Translations under genes and position numbers: made by a program
Source of the DNA: an uncultured Gemmatimonadales bacterium
Lineage (GTDB): Bacteria; Gemmatimonadota; Gemmatimonadetes; Gemmatimonadales; GWC2-71-9
Length of the DNA stretch: 61,520 nucleotides
Reading direction: 5' to 3'
Assembly (NCBI GenBank): GCA_947259405.1
Contig: CAMYLY010000012.1
Span: 126,775 to 188,294, forward strand
Shown: piece by piece, positions 17,907 through 26,327 of the stretch
Position numbering within the stretch: position 1 is the first letter of the stretch
Layout of the letters: the number at the start of each line of letters is the position of its first letter
The notes under the pieces: generated by a model
The model's database searches: none
What the model saw: only the letters and a program-made list of their open reading frames with translations
What the model was told of the DNA's origin: nothing

Positions 17907-18683
17907 CTACGGTGGTCGCTTCACCTCGTTCCACAATCCATCGAGCGTTTCGAGGTCGGCGTGTCCCACGTCGATGCCGCGCTCGACGGCCAGCGCCTCG
18001 AGCCGCCGAAACCGCTCCGCGAATTTCAGATTGGCCGTCTGGAGCGCGGCCCGCGGGTCGACACTGAGCTTCCGAGCGAGATTCACCACCGAGAAGAGCA
18101 GATCCCCAACCTCTTCTCGCAGGGCCGTGGAGTCGGCAGCGTGCAACTCGTCGAGTTCCTCGCGCACCTTGGAGCGGGGACCCTCGGTATCGGGCCAGTC
18201 GAACCCGACGCCGGCCGCTCGCTCCTGGAGGCGGAACGCCATCAAGAGAGCGGGGAGGGTAGGCGGCAGGCCATCCACGACGCTCGATGGAGCGGTCGAC
18301 TCGCGCCGCTTGAGGCGCTCCCACCGTTCCTTGACGGCCGCGGCACTCTCCGGCGACGGCTTGCCCGAGGCGGCGTCCTCCCCGTAGAGATGCGGGTGTC
18401 GTCGCCACATCTTCATCTCAACGGCGCGCGTAAGGTCCTCAGCTCCGAACAACCCACGCTCTTCCGCTAACACGATTTGGAACGCGACGTGGAGCAACAC
18501 GTCCCCCAGTTCCGTGATCAAGGCATCGCCGTCACCCATGCCGATGGCGTGATCGAGCTCCATAACCTCCTCGACCAGATAGGTGCGGAGGCTTTCAGGG
18601 GTCTGGGCGGCATCCCACGGGCAACGGTTCCGTAGGTCCCTGACCAGATCGACAATGCGCCCAAGCGCTGATGGTTCTTGCAT
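17907..18683 (-). CDS. mazG: Nucleoside triphosphate pyrophosphohydrolase MazG
   Basis: MazG hydrolyses (d)NTPs to monophosphates and PPi, cleaning the nucleotide pool and, in some bacteria, lowering ppGpp. The 258 residues contain two tandem MazG domains. The first has LRNRCPWDAAQTPESL (17-32), the metal-binding EExxE (38-42) and ELGD (58-61). The second has VREELDEL and EEVGDLLFSVVNLAR. It is the only large gene on the - strand of this region. I chose the start at 18683, which gives the canonical N-terminus; an earlier in-frame start would add 16 unlikely residues. Its start region overlaps the alr promoter. Confidence 0.93.
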   Translation of the reverse strand: MQEPSALGRIVDLVRDLRNRCPWDAAQTPESLRTYLVEEVMELDHAIGMGDGDALITELGDVLLHVAFQIVLAEERGLFGAEDLTRAVEMKMWRRHPHLYGEDAASGKPSPESAAAVKERWERLKRRESTAPSSVVDGLPPTLPALLMAFRLQERAAGVGFDWPDTEGPRSKVREELDELHAADSTALREEVGDLLFSVVNLARKLSVDPRAALQTANLKFAERFRRLEALAVERGIDVGHADLETLDGLWNEVKRPP

Positions 18684-18706
18684 TTGCGAGATTGGGCCGG
18701 TACAAT
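18678..18706 (+). promoter_or_regulatory. Promoter of the alr-deoB-cdd operon
   Basis: TTGCAT (18678-18683) and TACAAT (18701-18706) are separated by exactly 17 bases. The expected transcription start is near 18713, only about 6-12 bases before the alr GTG codons, so the mRNA may be nearly leaderless. The -35 overlaps the mazG start codon on the other strand. Confidence 0.6.
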
Positions 18707-18718
18707 ACCCGACCATTC

Positions 18719-19789
18719 GTGAGTGTGTCAACGGCGCCCCGGAATGACCGGGCCTGGGCCGAGGTCAATCTCGGGCATCTCCTGGCCAACGCACGGACCA
18801 TCCAGGCTGCCGCCGGGTGTGATGCGTTGCTACCCATGATCAAAGCTGAGGCGTACGGCCTCGGAGCCCTCCCCGTTGCGCGAACGTTGGAGACCTTGGA
18901 TCCGTGGGGATTCGGCCTCGCCACTATCGACGAGGCCGTCGCCCTGCGTGAGGCGGGCATTACGAGACGGTTGCTCGTCTTCACCCCGGCTCGCGCCGTC
19001 TTTCTCGAGTTGTACGAGGAGTATGATCTCACGGCAGTCGTCGACGATCCCTCGGTCGCGGCCGTCTGGACACGACCGTTTCACGTCGAGGTCGACACCG
19101 GTATGGGGCGGTGTGGCGTGCGCTGGGACTCGGCGCAACTCCCCGGCTGCGCGACCGAGTTCCAGGAAGGGATGTTCACCCATTTTCACTCGGCCGACGA
19201 GGGGCAGGACAGTGTTGATGTGCAGTGGGACCGGTTCCAGCAGGCATTGGAGCGGATTGGATCTCGCCCCCCCCTCGTGCACGCGGCGAATAGCGCCGCC
19301 GCGTGGCGACTCCGGGAAAAGCTCGACTTGGCACGACCAGGGATCTTCCTGTACGGAGGGCAGCATGCAGAAGACCTTCCGGCACCGCGACCGGTGGTGG
19401 AGATCAAGGCGCCTGTCGTCGCGTTGCGAGACCTTCGAGCCGGCGATTCGGTGAGCTACGGCGCAACCTGGACTGCGACCAAGGCGACGTGTATCGGGAC
19501 TGTTGGCATCGGATACGCGGACGGGGTGTCACGAACCGTCGGAGACCGGGCCAGCGTGCTCGTGGCCGGGCATCGGTACCGGATGGTTGGGCGGGTCACG
19601 ATGGATTTCGTGATGGTGGATCTTGGCGACCGCCATGCCGTGCGTGTTGGGGATACCGCGACCGTCGTGGGTCGAGATGGCGATCTTGAGACGACGATTG
19701 ACGAGTTTGCCGCGTGGGCGGGAACCAATGCGTACGAGGCGCTCTCCCGACTTGGACCACGCGTGCCTCGCCGGTATACGGGACCATGA
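18719..19789 (+). CDS. alr: Alanine racemase
   Basis: Alr is a PLP enzyme producing D-alanine for the D-Ala-D-Ala of peptidoglycan. It shows WAEVNLGHLLANAR, the PLP-lysine loop PMIKAEAYGLG (Lys42), VEVDTGMGRCGVR, RPGIFLYGG, VSYGATW and GIGYADGVSR, then MVGRVTMDFVMVDL in the C-terminal beta domain. At 356 residues it is near normal length. The start is GTG 18719 or GTG 18725, because the promoter's -10 box covers the codons upstream, ruling out longer versions from that promoter. It overlaps deoB by 4 bases. Confidence 0.9.
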   Translation: MSVSTAPRNDRAWAEVNLGHLLANARTIQAAAGCDALLPMIKAEAYGLGALPVARTLETLDPWGFGLATIDEAVALREAGITRRLLVFTPARAVFLELYEEYDLTAVVDDPSVAAVWTRPFHVEVDTGMGRCGVRWDSAQLPGCATEFQEGMFTHFHSADEGQDSVDVQWDRFQQALERIGSRPPLVHAANSAAAWRLREKLDLARPGIFLYGGQHAEDLPAPRPVVEIKAPVVALRDLRAGDSVSYGATWTATKATCIGTVGIGYADGVSRTVGDRASVLVAGHRYRMVGRVTMDFVMVDLGDRHAVRVGDTATVVGRDGDLETTIDEFAAWAGTNAYEALSRLGPRVPRRYTGP

Positions 19790-20955
19790 CTTTGCGGGGC
19801 CGCTGTGTGTTGGTGGTGCTGGACGGGGTGGGTATCGGAGCCGCACCAGACGCCGACGAATACGGCGATGCCGGAAGTGACACGCTCGGGAACGTGGCAG
19901 AGGCCATCGGCGGGTTGGATCTGCCGAATCTGGCCGCGCTCGGACTGGGCTGCTGCCGGCCTCTCCGCGGCATGGTATGTGACCGTCCGTTTGCTGCCTA
20001 CGGGGTCGCGGTTCCCCGCTCGAAAGGCAAGGACAGCACGACTGGTCACTGGGAGTTGTGTGGCGTGATCCTCGAGACGCCCTTTCCGACCTATCCCGGC
20101 GGATTCCCACCGTCGGTCATCGATGCCTTTGCATCGGAAACAGGCCGTCGGGTCCGCTGCAACGTCGCGGGGTCAGGCACGGTCGTGATCGAGGAGCACG
20201 GTCCCGCTCAGCTCGAGACGGGAGATTGGATCGTTTACACGTCGGCCGACAGCGTCTTTCAGATCGCGGCGCACGAGGACGTCATCCCGCTTGACGAGTT
20301 GTACCGCGCGTGCGAAATGGCCAGGGACCACATCCTGGTCGGCGCGCACGCCGTCTCGCGCGTGATTGCTCGGCCATTTCGCGGTCGCCCGGGCGATTTC
20401 CAGCGGACCGCCGACCGGCGGGATTTCTCGTTGGAGCCAACCGGGCCGACGCTGCTGGATCGGCTAGCCGACGTCGGTATTCCGCGCGTCGGTGTGGGCA
20501 AGGTCGATGACCTCTTCGCGTCACGGAACATCCAAAGCGAGCATACCCCGACGAATGCGGACGCATACCGCCTGATCGGCCAGGCGCTGGACACCCTCGA
20601 CCACGGCTTCATTTTCGCCAACGTCATCGAGTTCGATCAGTCGTGGGGGCACCGAAATGATGTCGAGGGGTTCTACCATGGGTTGCGCGAGCTCGACGAG
20701 CGATTGCCATCGCTTGTGTCCAAGCTGCGCGATGACGACCTCATGCTCATCACGGCCGATCATGGAAATGACCCAACAACGCCCTCGACCGACCACTCGC
20801 GCGAAGTGGTGCCCCTGCTCGCGGTAGGCCCGAGAGTCCCCAGAGTTGCGCTGGGTGATCGGGGTACGTTCGCTGACATCGGTGCCACGGCCGCCGCGTT
20901 CTTTGACATCGGCCTTGGGGCCGGCCAACCCATGCTGGAGTTGCTGAACGGATGA
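19786..20955 (+). CDS. deoB: Phosphopentomutase
   Basis: DeoB interconverts (deoxy)ribose 1-phosphate and 5-phosphate in nucleoside salvage. The 389-residue alkaline-phosphatase-superfamily protein has the metal-binding VLDGVGIGAAPDA (11-23), the catalytic-threonine loop KGKDSTTGHWEL (80-91), and C-terminal metal ligands in ITADHGNDPTTPSTDHSRE. The ATG at 19786 overlaps the alr stop. It is followed by cdd, another nucleoside-salvage gene, so cytidine released from RNA or DNA can be deaminated and its sugar recycled. Confidence 0.95.
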   Translation: MTLRGRCVLVVLDGVGIGAAPDADEYGDAGSDTLGNVAEAIGGLDLPNLAALGLGCCRPLRGMVCDRPFAAYGVAVPRSKGKDSTTGHWELCGVILETPFPTYPGGFPPSVIDAFASETGRRVRCNVAGSGTVVIEEHGPAQLETGDWIVYTSADSVFQIAAHEDVIPLDELYRACEMARDHILVGAHAVSRVIARPFRGRPGDFQRTADRRDFSLEPTGPTLLDRLADVGIPRVGVGKVDDLFASRNIQSEHTPTNADAYRLIGQALDTLDHGFIFANVIEFDQSWGHRNDVEGFYHGLRELDERLPSLVSKLRDDDLMLITADHGNDPTTPSTDHSREVVPLLAVGPRVPRVALGDRGTFADIGATAAAFFDIGLGAGQPMLELLNG

Positions 20956-21341
20956 TCGAACAGCTTGTCACAGCTGCACGACGTGCACGGGACTGCGCGT
21001 ATGCCCCGTATTCGAGGTATGCCGTTGGTGCGGCACTGGAATCGCTCGAGGGAGAGGTCTTCACTGGGTGCAACGTCGAGAATGCCTCGTACTCTCTCAC
21101 CATCTGCGCCGAACGCGTCGCGTTGGGTTCAGCCGTCGCTGCGGGAGTACAGGCATTCGCGCGCCTCGTGGTCGTGACCGAGTCGGTTCCACCTGCGGCG
21201 CCGTGCGGATCCTGCCGTCAGATGCTGGCCGAGTTTGGGATGGATCTCGAAGTGATCGCCGTTAGCGGGAACGGGGAGCGCCGGTGGCGGTTGGAGGAGC
21301 TGCTGCCGGACGGTTTCTCGAGCAGTGATCTCTCTCCTTGA
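20952..21341 (+). CDS. cdd: Cytidine deaminase
   Basis: Cdd is a zinc enzyme converting (deoxy)cytidine to (deoxy)uridine. The 129-residue homotetrameric type has all zinc-site elements: TICAERVAL (Cys52, catalytic Glu54) and PCGSCRQ (Cys85, Cys88). Substrate-binding residues lie in APYSRYAVGAAL and GCNVENASY. It overlaps deoB by 4 bases, and the pairing with phosphopentomutase indicates pyrimidine nucleoside salvage. Confidence 0.95.
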   Translation: MIEQLVTAARRARDCAYAPYSRYAVGAALESLEGEVFTGCNVENASYSLTICAERVALGSAVAAGVQAFARLVVVTESVPPAAPCGSCRQMLAEFGMDLEVIAVSGNGERRWRLEELLPDGFSSSDLSP

Positions 21342-21360
21342 TATTGGGTATCATTCGCCG

Positions 21361-22560
21361 ATGCGAATGAACTGGCCACGCGTGATCACGCTGGTCGCAC
21401 TCGGCTTTGGCGTGCTTGCGTGTCGTGAGAATATCACGGCGCCCGCGCAGTGTCCGGACTTCTGTCCGCCGGAACGGATCACCGTTGTCGACACAATCTT
21501 GTCCGGCATCGTCACGGGTGACTCGTCATTCCGAGGGTATGCGGTTGCCGAAGACGCGCCGGTTTTCCAGTTGGTCAGCGAGGGCTCGGTCGTGGAAACG
21601 CGGGGCATCACGCGGTTCCGGCCGTTTGCTGAGTTCTCCGTCAGTGGAGGTGACACCTTGGTCTCCGTGGATTCCATACGTGTCACAGTGGATGTCCTCC
21701 GCCGAGACACGATGGTGCAAGATCTGGAAGTCGTACTCTACCGCATCCCCGCGACGGTGGACTCCGCGACGACGTATGCGGACCTTGATCCCTATTTCCA
21801 GGATTCCACGCGCCTCACGACGTTTGCCGTCGACGATTCGTTGACGGGATCGCTCGAGATCGACTTCCCCGCGTCGTTGTACCCTGGGATTGGTCCCGAT
21901 TCGACGCAGGCGACGATCGGCTGGGCGCTCCGTGCACCCGCAGAGACGTTCCTCGACCTCACCACGGGGGAGAGCGGCCAATTCCCGTTGATCGCCCGAC
22001 ATATTACGGTGCTCTCGGCGATCGGGGACACCGTCTCAACACTCATCGGCGGTGAGTTCGCGGATTTCGATACGTTCGTCGCTCGGTCCGGCGCCCCCTT
22101 GGCGGATTCGCTACTGGTTGTGGGGGGCGTGCCGTCAGCGCGAACGATCTTGCGATTCAACCTGCCGGCTCGGATTCGCGATTCCTCCGACATCCTCAAA
22201 GCGACGTTGGTGCTCATCCCCAGCTCGCCGGCCGCCGCGGCTTCTGGTGATGGAGGCACGCTTCGAGCGCTGGCGGTGACGCGTGATGTCGGACAGAAGT
22301 CGCCCCGCGGTGAGGTCATCAACTTCGTTCCTGGTTCCGGTGCAGTGGCAGTGCTTGGTGGCGCGACCGATACCGTGTTCCTGGACGTCACGAATATCAT
22401 GGCTACGTGGACGGCGGATTCCATCCTGCCGACAACGTTGTTCTTGAGTGCGGCACCGGAGGCCGGTCGCATGTTCGAACTTCGTTTCTTCTCGAGTAGG
22501 ACGGTCGATGCACCGCTCCTTTCGCTCAGCTACGTGCCTCCGTTCCTGGAGCGTCGGTAG
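21361..22560 (+). CDS. Outer-membrane or surface lipoprotein with DNRLRE-like C-terminal domain
   Basis: This 399-residue protein of unknown function begins with a lipoprotein signal peptide: MRMNWPR, a hydrophobic core, then the lipobox GVLAC with Cys21. The mature part is beta-rich, acidic and poor in lysine. Its C-terminal third resembles DNRLRE modules: ARTILRFNLPA, a VFLDVTNIMATW stretch, and the closing FFSSRTVDAPLLSLSY followed by a PP dipeptide. Such modules occur in secreted proteins of diderm bacteria. It ends in a one-base overlap with the barrel gene that follows, so the two products probably act together. The start at 21361 is chosen because it gives a clean signal peptide. Confidence 0.75.
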   Translation: MRMNWPRVITLVALGFGVLACRENITAPAQCPDFCPPERITVVDTILSGIVTGDSSFRGYAVAEDAPVFQLVSEGSVVETRGITRFRPFAEFSVSGGDTLVSVDSIRVTVDVLRRDTMVQDLEVVLYRIPATVDSATTYADLDPYFQDSTRLTTFAVDDSLTGSLEIDFPASLYPGIGPDSTQATIGWALRAPAETFLDLTTGESGQFPLIARHITVLSAIGDTVSTLIGGEFADFDTFVARSGAPLADSLLVVGGVPSARTILRFNLPARIRDSSDILKATLVLIPSSPAAAASGDGGTLRALAVTRDVGQKSPRGEVINFVPGSGAVAVLGGATDTVFLDVTNIMATWTADSILPTTLFLSAAPEAGRMFELRFFSSRTVDAPLLSLSYVPPFLERR

Positions 22561-23693
22561 TGGTAGGTCGCTGGGTCGTCATCGTGGCGGCCGTGGTCAC
22601 GTTGCCCCCGCCGGCCGTCGCGCAGACGTCCGTGTACAGCGTTCTTGGCCTCGGGTACCCAGGTCGGGCGATCGGCGTACGAACGCGCGCGATGGGCGGG
22701 GGGTTGGCTGCGCTCGATCCGGGATCGGCGCTCAATCCGGGAGCGGTGGCGGCCTATCGCCAGTTGAGTGCGTCCGCGACGTCGACGTCAAGCTTCCGGG
22801 ACTACGAGGTGGACGACATCTCGGCGACGGGGCTCTTGGACACGCGGTTTGCCTACGCAAGCCTCGGGGGGCCGTTCGGCGCTACACCCTTCGCCTTCGG
22901 TCTGACGTTCGGGACGTATCTGGACCGAACGTATGATGTCGTCGACGCCGGTGACGTGATCATCAGTGGTGATACCGTGCCGTACAACGAGCAAATCTCG
23001 TCCGACGGCGCCGTCATTGATCTGCGTGGGGCCGTGGCGTGGCAAGCGCTGTCGACGCTCAGAATTGGAGCGGCCATCCATATCTTGAGCGGCACCACGG
23101 AGAACGAGTTCTTCAGAGATTTCGCGGATAGCGCCTTGGCACCCCTCCGACGCGAGGACCGTGTGAGCTTCAATGGTGTTGGTGGGTCCGTTGGGGTGAT
23201 GTGGGACGCGAAGCCGTACCTACGACTCGGTGCGTCAGCACGGTTCAATGGTTCGATGAGGGTCAAGCTGACTGAGGACGTCGAGTTCGGTCGCACGGAC
23301 CTGCCACGAGAGTTCTCCGGGGGCGTGTTCTTCGCTCCGGTGCCCGACCTGCGTGTTGCCTCGACGGTGATCTGGCGATCATGGTCGCGATCGCGCAGTG
23401 GTCTTGCGGCGTCCACGACGCTCAACGCGTTCGACACGTTCGAAGTTGGAAATGGTCTGGAGATCCTCGGGATAACAGGGTTCCCGCTCCGCTTGGGCTT
23501 CCGGTGGGCACAGTTGCCGTACAGCCCAACCGCGGAGCAACCACGGGAGATCAATCTCTCCTTTGGAACTGGAATCGGGTTAGCGAGTGGCCGTACGACC
23601 ATCGAGTTTGCGTTAGAGCGAGTGATGCGTGACGGCGGGGGAGCGAAGGAACGCGCGTGGCTTGTGAGCTTCGAGCTGCGGGTGACGCCGTGA
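22560..23693 (+). CDS. Predicted outer-membrane beta-barrel protein
   Basis: This 377-residue protein has a signal peptide (cleavage likely after PPPAVA, before QTSVYS). The rest reads as alternating amphipathic strands: AFGLTFGTYL, LRIGAAIHIL, LRLGASARF, INLSFGTGIGL and a final aromatic/valine strand LVSFELRVTP. The early TRAMGGGLAALDPGSALNPGA segment is typical of FadL-like and PorV-like barrels of the FCB group. It starts with GTG overlapping the lipoprotein stop and ends overlapping mtaB. A transport or secretion role is possible; substrate unknown. Confidence 0.75.
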   Translation: MVGRWVVIVAAVVTLPPPAVAQTSVYSVLGLGYPGRAIGVRTRAMGGGLAALDPGSALNPGAVAAYRQLSASATSTSSFRDYEVDDISATGLLDTRFAYASLGGPFGATPFAFGLTFGTYLDRTYDVVDAGDVIISGDTVPYNEQISSDGAVIDLRGAVAWQALSTLRIGAAIHILSGTTENEFFRDFADSALAPLRREDRVSFNGVGGSVGVMWDAKPYLRLGASARFNGSMRVKLTEDVEFGRTDLPREFSGGVFFAPVPDLRVASTVIWRSWSRSRSGLAASTTLNAFDTFEVGNGLEILGITGFPLRLGFRWAQLPYSPTAEQPREINLSFGTGIGLASGRTTIEFALERVMRDGGGAKERAWLVSFELRVTP

Positions 23694-24937
23694 CGAGAGT
23701 CTACTTGCATACATTCGGCTGCAAGGCCAACCAATACGATACCGAGGTGGTACGGCAGGCGCTGGAGCATTCGGGCGCTGAGGTCGTCGAGGATCCCAGC
23801 TTGGCGGAAGCCGCGGTCGTCAACTCCTGTACGGTGACGCACGTTGGCGAGCGTAAGCTCCGCGGGTACGTCAGGCAGTTGGCCCGCGCGAATGCCGATG
23901 TGCGGACTGTGGTGATGGGGTGTGCCGCAGCGCTCGATGACGGCACCATTGCGGGCCTACCCGGCGTCGTCGGTGTGGTAGGCGGTGCCGAGCCGAAGAG
24001 CGTGCTGGGAACCCTCGGGATCTCGGGTGGCGGCGTCGATCCGATCCTCCGGCGCTTTGCCCGCGGTCGCCGTGCCTGGTTGAAGATCCAAGACGGCTGT
24101 GACGAGCACTGTACCTTCTGTGCGACTACGATTGCGCGGGGGAAGAACCGATCTCGGTCACCGGCGGAGATCTGCCGCGAGGCGGCGGTGCTAGCCGAAT
24201 CCGCCGAAGAGATTGTCCTGACCGGTGTGCACATTGGCAGCTACGGGCGCGACCTGGACGGCATGGACCTCGGCGGTCTGGTTGAAGCCCTGATAGGCCA
24301 AGTGCCGCGCGTGCGGTTTCGGCTGTCGTCCGTCGAAGCCACCGAAGTCGATGACCGGCTCGAGTCGCTGATGGTCTTCATGCCCGACCGTCTCGCACCG
24401 CACCTCCACGCGCCGCTTCAGTCCGGGAGTGATACGATCCTCAAACGCATGGGCCGTCACTGGTACACCGCGGCGTCGTACCGCACACGAATCGAGCAGC
24501 TCGCGGAGCGCGTGCCGACGTTTGGCCTTGGGGCTGATGTGATCGTCGGGTTCCCGGGGGAGGAAGCGCGTGACTTTCGCAACACGGTTTCTATTGTAGA
24601 CGCGCTGCCATTCACCTATCTCCATGTCTTCCCATACTCCGAACGTCCGGATGCGGCCGCCTGGCGCCTTGGCCCGTCCTCTGCGCCCCCCGTGGCCGCG
24701 GCGCGGTCCGAGGAGCTTCGAGAACTTGCCGCGGCCAAAAAGGCGGCTTATCGCGCCCAGCGCGTTGGCAGCGATGCTGACGTCGTCACGTTGCGCCGGT
24801 CGCGCGGACGATGGGAAGGCGTGACGGGCGACTACCTCGAGGTGTTTGTACCCACGTCGCGCCCGGTCCCGGGGCGGTTCAGTGGGCAGGTGACGGTGGA
24901 TGCCGACGGGGCCCTCGCCGTGATACCACATGAGTGA
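23690..24937 (+). CDS. mtaB: tRNA (N6-threonylcarbamoyladenosine37-C2)-methylthiotransferase MtaB
   Basis: MtaB is a radical-SAM enzyme converting t6A37 to ms2t6A37 in tRNA. The 415 residues carry two iron-sulfur sites. The N-terminal UPF0004 domain has Cys11 (TFGCKANQYD), Cys47 (NSCTV) and Cys78 (MGCAA). The radical-SAM cluster is Cys137-x3-Cys141-x2-Cys144 (DGCDEHCTFC). A C-terminal TRAM domain follows. FGCKxNQ, instead of YGCQMN, places it with MtaB over MiaB. It is followed by miaB with an 8-base overlap. The start is GTG 23690 at the barrel gene's stop. Confidence 0.92.
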   Translation: MTRVYLHTFGCKANQYDTEVVRQALEHSGAEVVEDPSLAEAAVVNSCTVTHVGERKLRGYVRQLARANADVRTVVMGCAAALDDGTIAGLPGVVGVVGGAEPKSVLGTLGISGGGVDPILRRFARGRRAWLKIQDGCDEHCTFCATTIARGKNRSRSPAEICREAAVLAESAEEIVLTGVHIGSYGRDLDGMDLGGLVEALIGQVPRVRFRLSSVEATEVDDRLESLMVFMPDRLAPHLHAPLQSGSDTILKRMGRHWYTAASYRTRIEQLAERVPTFGLGADVIVGFPGEEARDFRNTVSIVDALPFTYLHVFPYSERPDAAAWRLGPSSAPPVAAARSEELRELAAAKKAAYRAQRVGSDADVVTLRRSRGRWEGVTGDYLEVFVPTSRPVPGRFSGQVTVDADGALAVIPHE

Positions 24938-26258
24938 TCCGAAACGGGTGTACGTCGAGACCTACGGCTGCCAAATGAACGTGGCCGACACTGAGACCGT
25001 GATGGGCTTGCTCCGGCAAGACGGGTTCGAGTCGATCGACACCCCCGATTATGCCGACGTCATGTTGGTGAATACCTGTGCCGTGCGAGACAATGCGGAA
25101 CAGCGCGTGATCGGTCGGATGGGCGAACTCAAACGTCACAAACGCCCGGGCGTCGTCCTCGGGGTGCTCGGCTGCATGGCGCAGCGTCTCGGGCAACGGT
25201 TGCTCGATGAGGCGCCGCACGTGGACTTGGTGATCGGCCCGGACGGCTACCGCGGGCTCCCTGAGTTGATCGCGGGTGCGGCCGATGGACAACGGTCGAC
25301 AGACGTCGAGTTCAAGTCATGGGAGCACTACGAGGACGTCTCCGCCGCACGCCAAGGGGGTCCCAGCGCCTTCATTACCGTGCAACGTGGTTGCGATTAT
25401 CGGTGCACGTTCTGCGTTGTTCCGATGACACGGGGGCGGGAGCGTAGTCGTACCTTGGCGGACGTCGTGGGCGAGGTGCAGAGGCTCGCCGCGGCGGAAA
25501 CGACCGAGATCACTCTTCTGGGACAGACAGTCAACAGCTACCACGATGGCGACCACGATTTTGGTGATCTGTTACGCGCGGTGGGAGCCGTCGATGGAGT
25601 GCGACGGGTCCGATTCACGAGTCCATACCCCAACGACTTCAGCGTCTCGGTGGTTCAGGCGATGGCGGATGTGTCAGAGGTGTGTGAACACGTGCACCTG
25701 CCAGTCCAGAGCGGATCGACGCGCCTCCTCAAGCCGATGGGGCGTCGCTATACCCGCCAGGCGTACCTCGAGTGCGTCGACAGGCTCCGGTCAGCCGTGC
25801 CCGACATCGCGATTACGACCGACATCATCGTCGGTTTTCCGGGCGAGACGGACGAGGACTTTGACGATACGGTTTCCTTGGTTCGCGAGGTGGGGTTCGA
25901 CGATGCCTTCACCTTCCGATACTCGCCGCGTGAGGGCACGGGTGCGGTGCGTTTGCCGGATCCCGTTCCCGACGAGGTGGCCGGGCCGCGTCTCGAACGA
26001 CTCATCGGTGTGGTGCGGGCTGAGGCCCGCCGCAAGAATTTGGCGCTGGTGGGGTCGACGCACGAAGTCTTGGTCGAAAAGCCAGCGCGACGCGGCAAGC
26101 TGCTCCAGACGCGAACGCGACAGAACAAGGTCGTACTCGTGGATGGGCCCACGGCCTGGATCGGGACTTACCTCGACGTTCGTCTGACGGGAACCACCGG
26201 TGCGACCTTCACCGGAGTGCCTACCCTGCAGCGCGCGGAGTTGGCCGTCATTCCCTGA
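24930..26258 (+). CDS. miaB: tRNA-2-methylthio-N6-dimethylallyladenosine synthase MiaB
   Basis: MiaB is the radical-SAM methylthiotransferase acting on i6A37 of tRNAs reading UNN codons. The 442 residues show YVETYGCQMNVAD (Cys14), VNTCAVRDNA (Cys50), LGCMAQR (Cys82), and the SAM-cluster motif Cys155-x3-Cys159-x2-Cys162 in RGCDYRCTFC. Other marks are VPMTRGRERSR, HLPVQSGS and a TRAM domain at the end. It overlaps mtaB, forming a tRNA position-37 modification pair. miaA, which supplies the i6A substrate, is not in the window. Confidence 0.95.
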   Translation: MSDPKRVYVETYGCQMNVADTETVMGLLRQDGFESIDTPDYADVMLVNTCAVRDNAEQRVIGRMGELKRHKRPGVVLGVLGCMAQRLGQRLLDEAPHVDLVIGPDGYRGLPELIAGAADGQRSTDVEFKSWEHYEDVSAARQGGPSAFITVQRGCDYRCTFCVVPMTRGRERSRTLADVVGEVQRLAAAETTEITLLGQTVNSYHDGDHDFGDLLRAVGAVDGVRRVRFTSPYPNDFSVSVVQAMADVSEVCEHVHLPVQSGSTRLLKPMGRRYTRQAYLECVDRLRSAVPDIAITTDIIVGFPGETDEDFDDTVSLVREVGFDDAFTFRYSPREGTGAVRLPDPVPDEVAGPRLERLIGVVRAEARRKNLALVGSTHEVLVEKPARRGKLLQTRTRQNKVVLVDGPTAWIGTYLDVRLTGTTGATFTGVPTLQRAELAVIP

Positions 26259-26327
26259 CGACACTCTGCTTCCCACGACAACTCAGGCAGGATCAACTAC
26301 GCGCTTGCACAGCGGAGGTTGAGAGCC

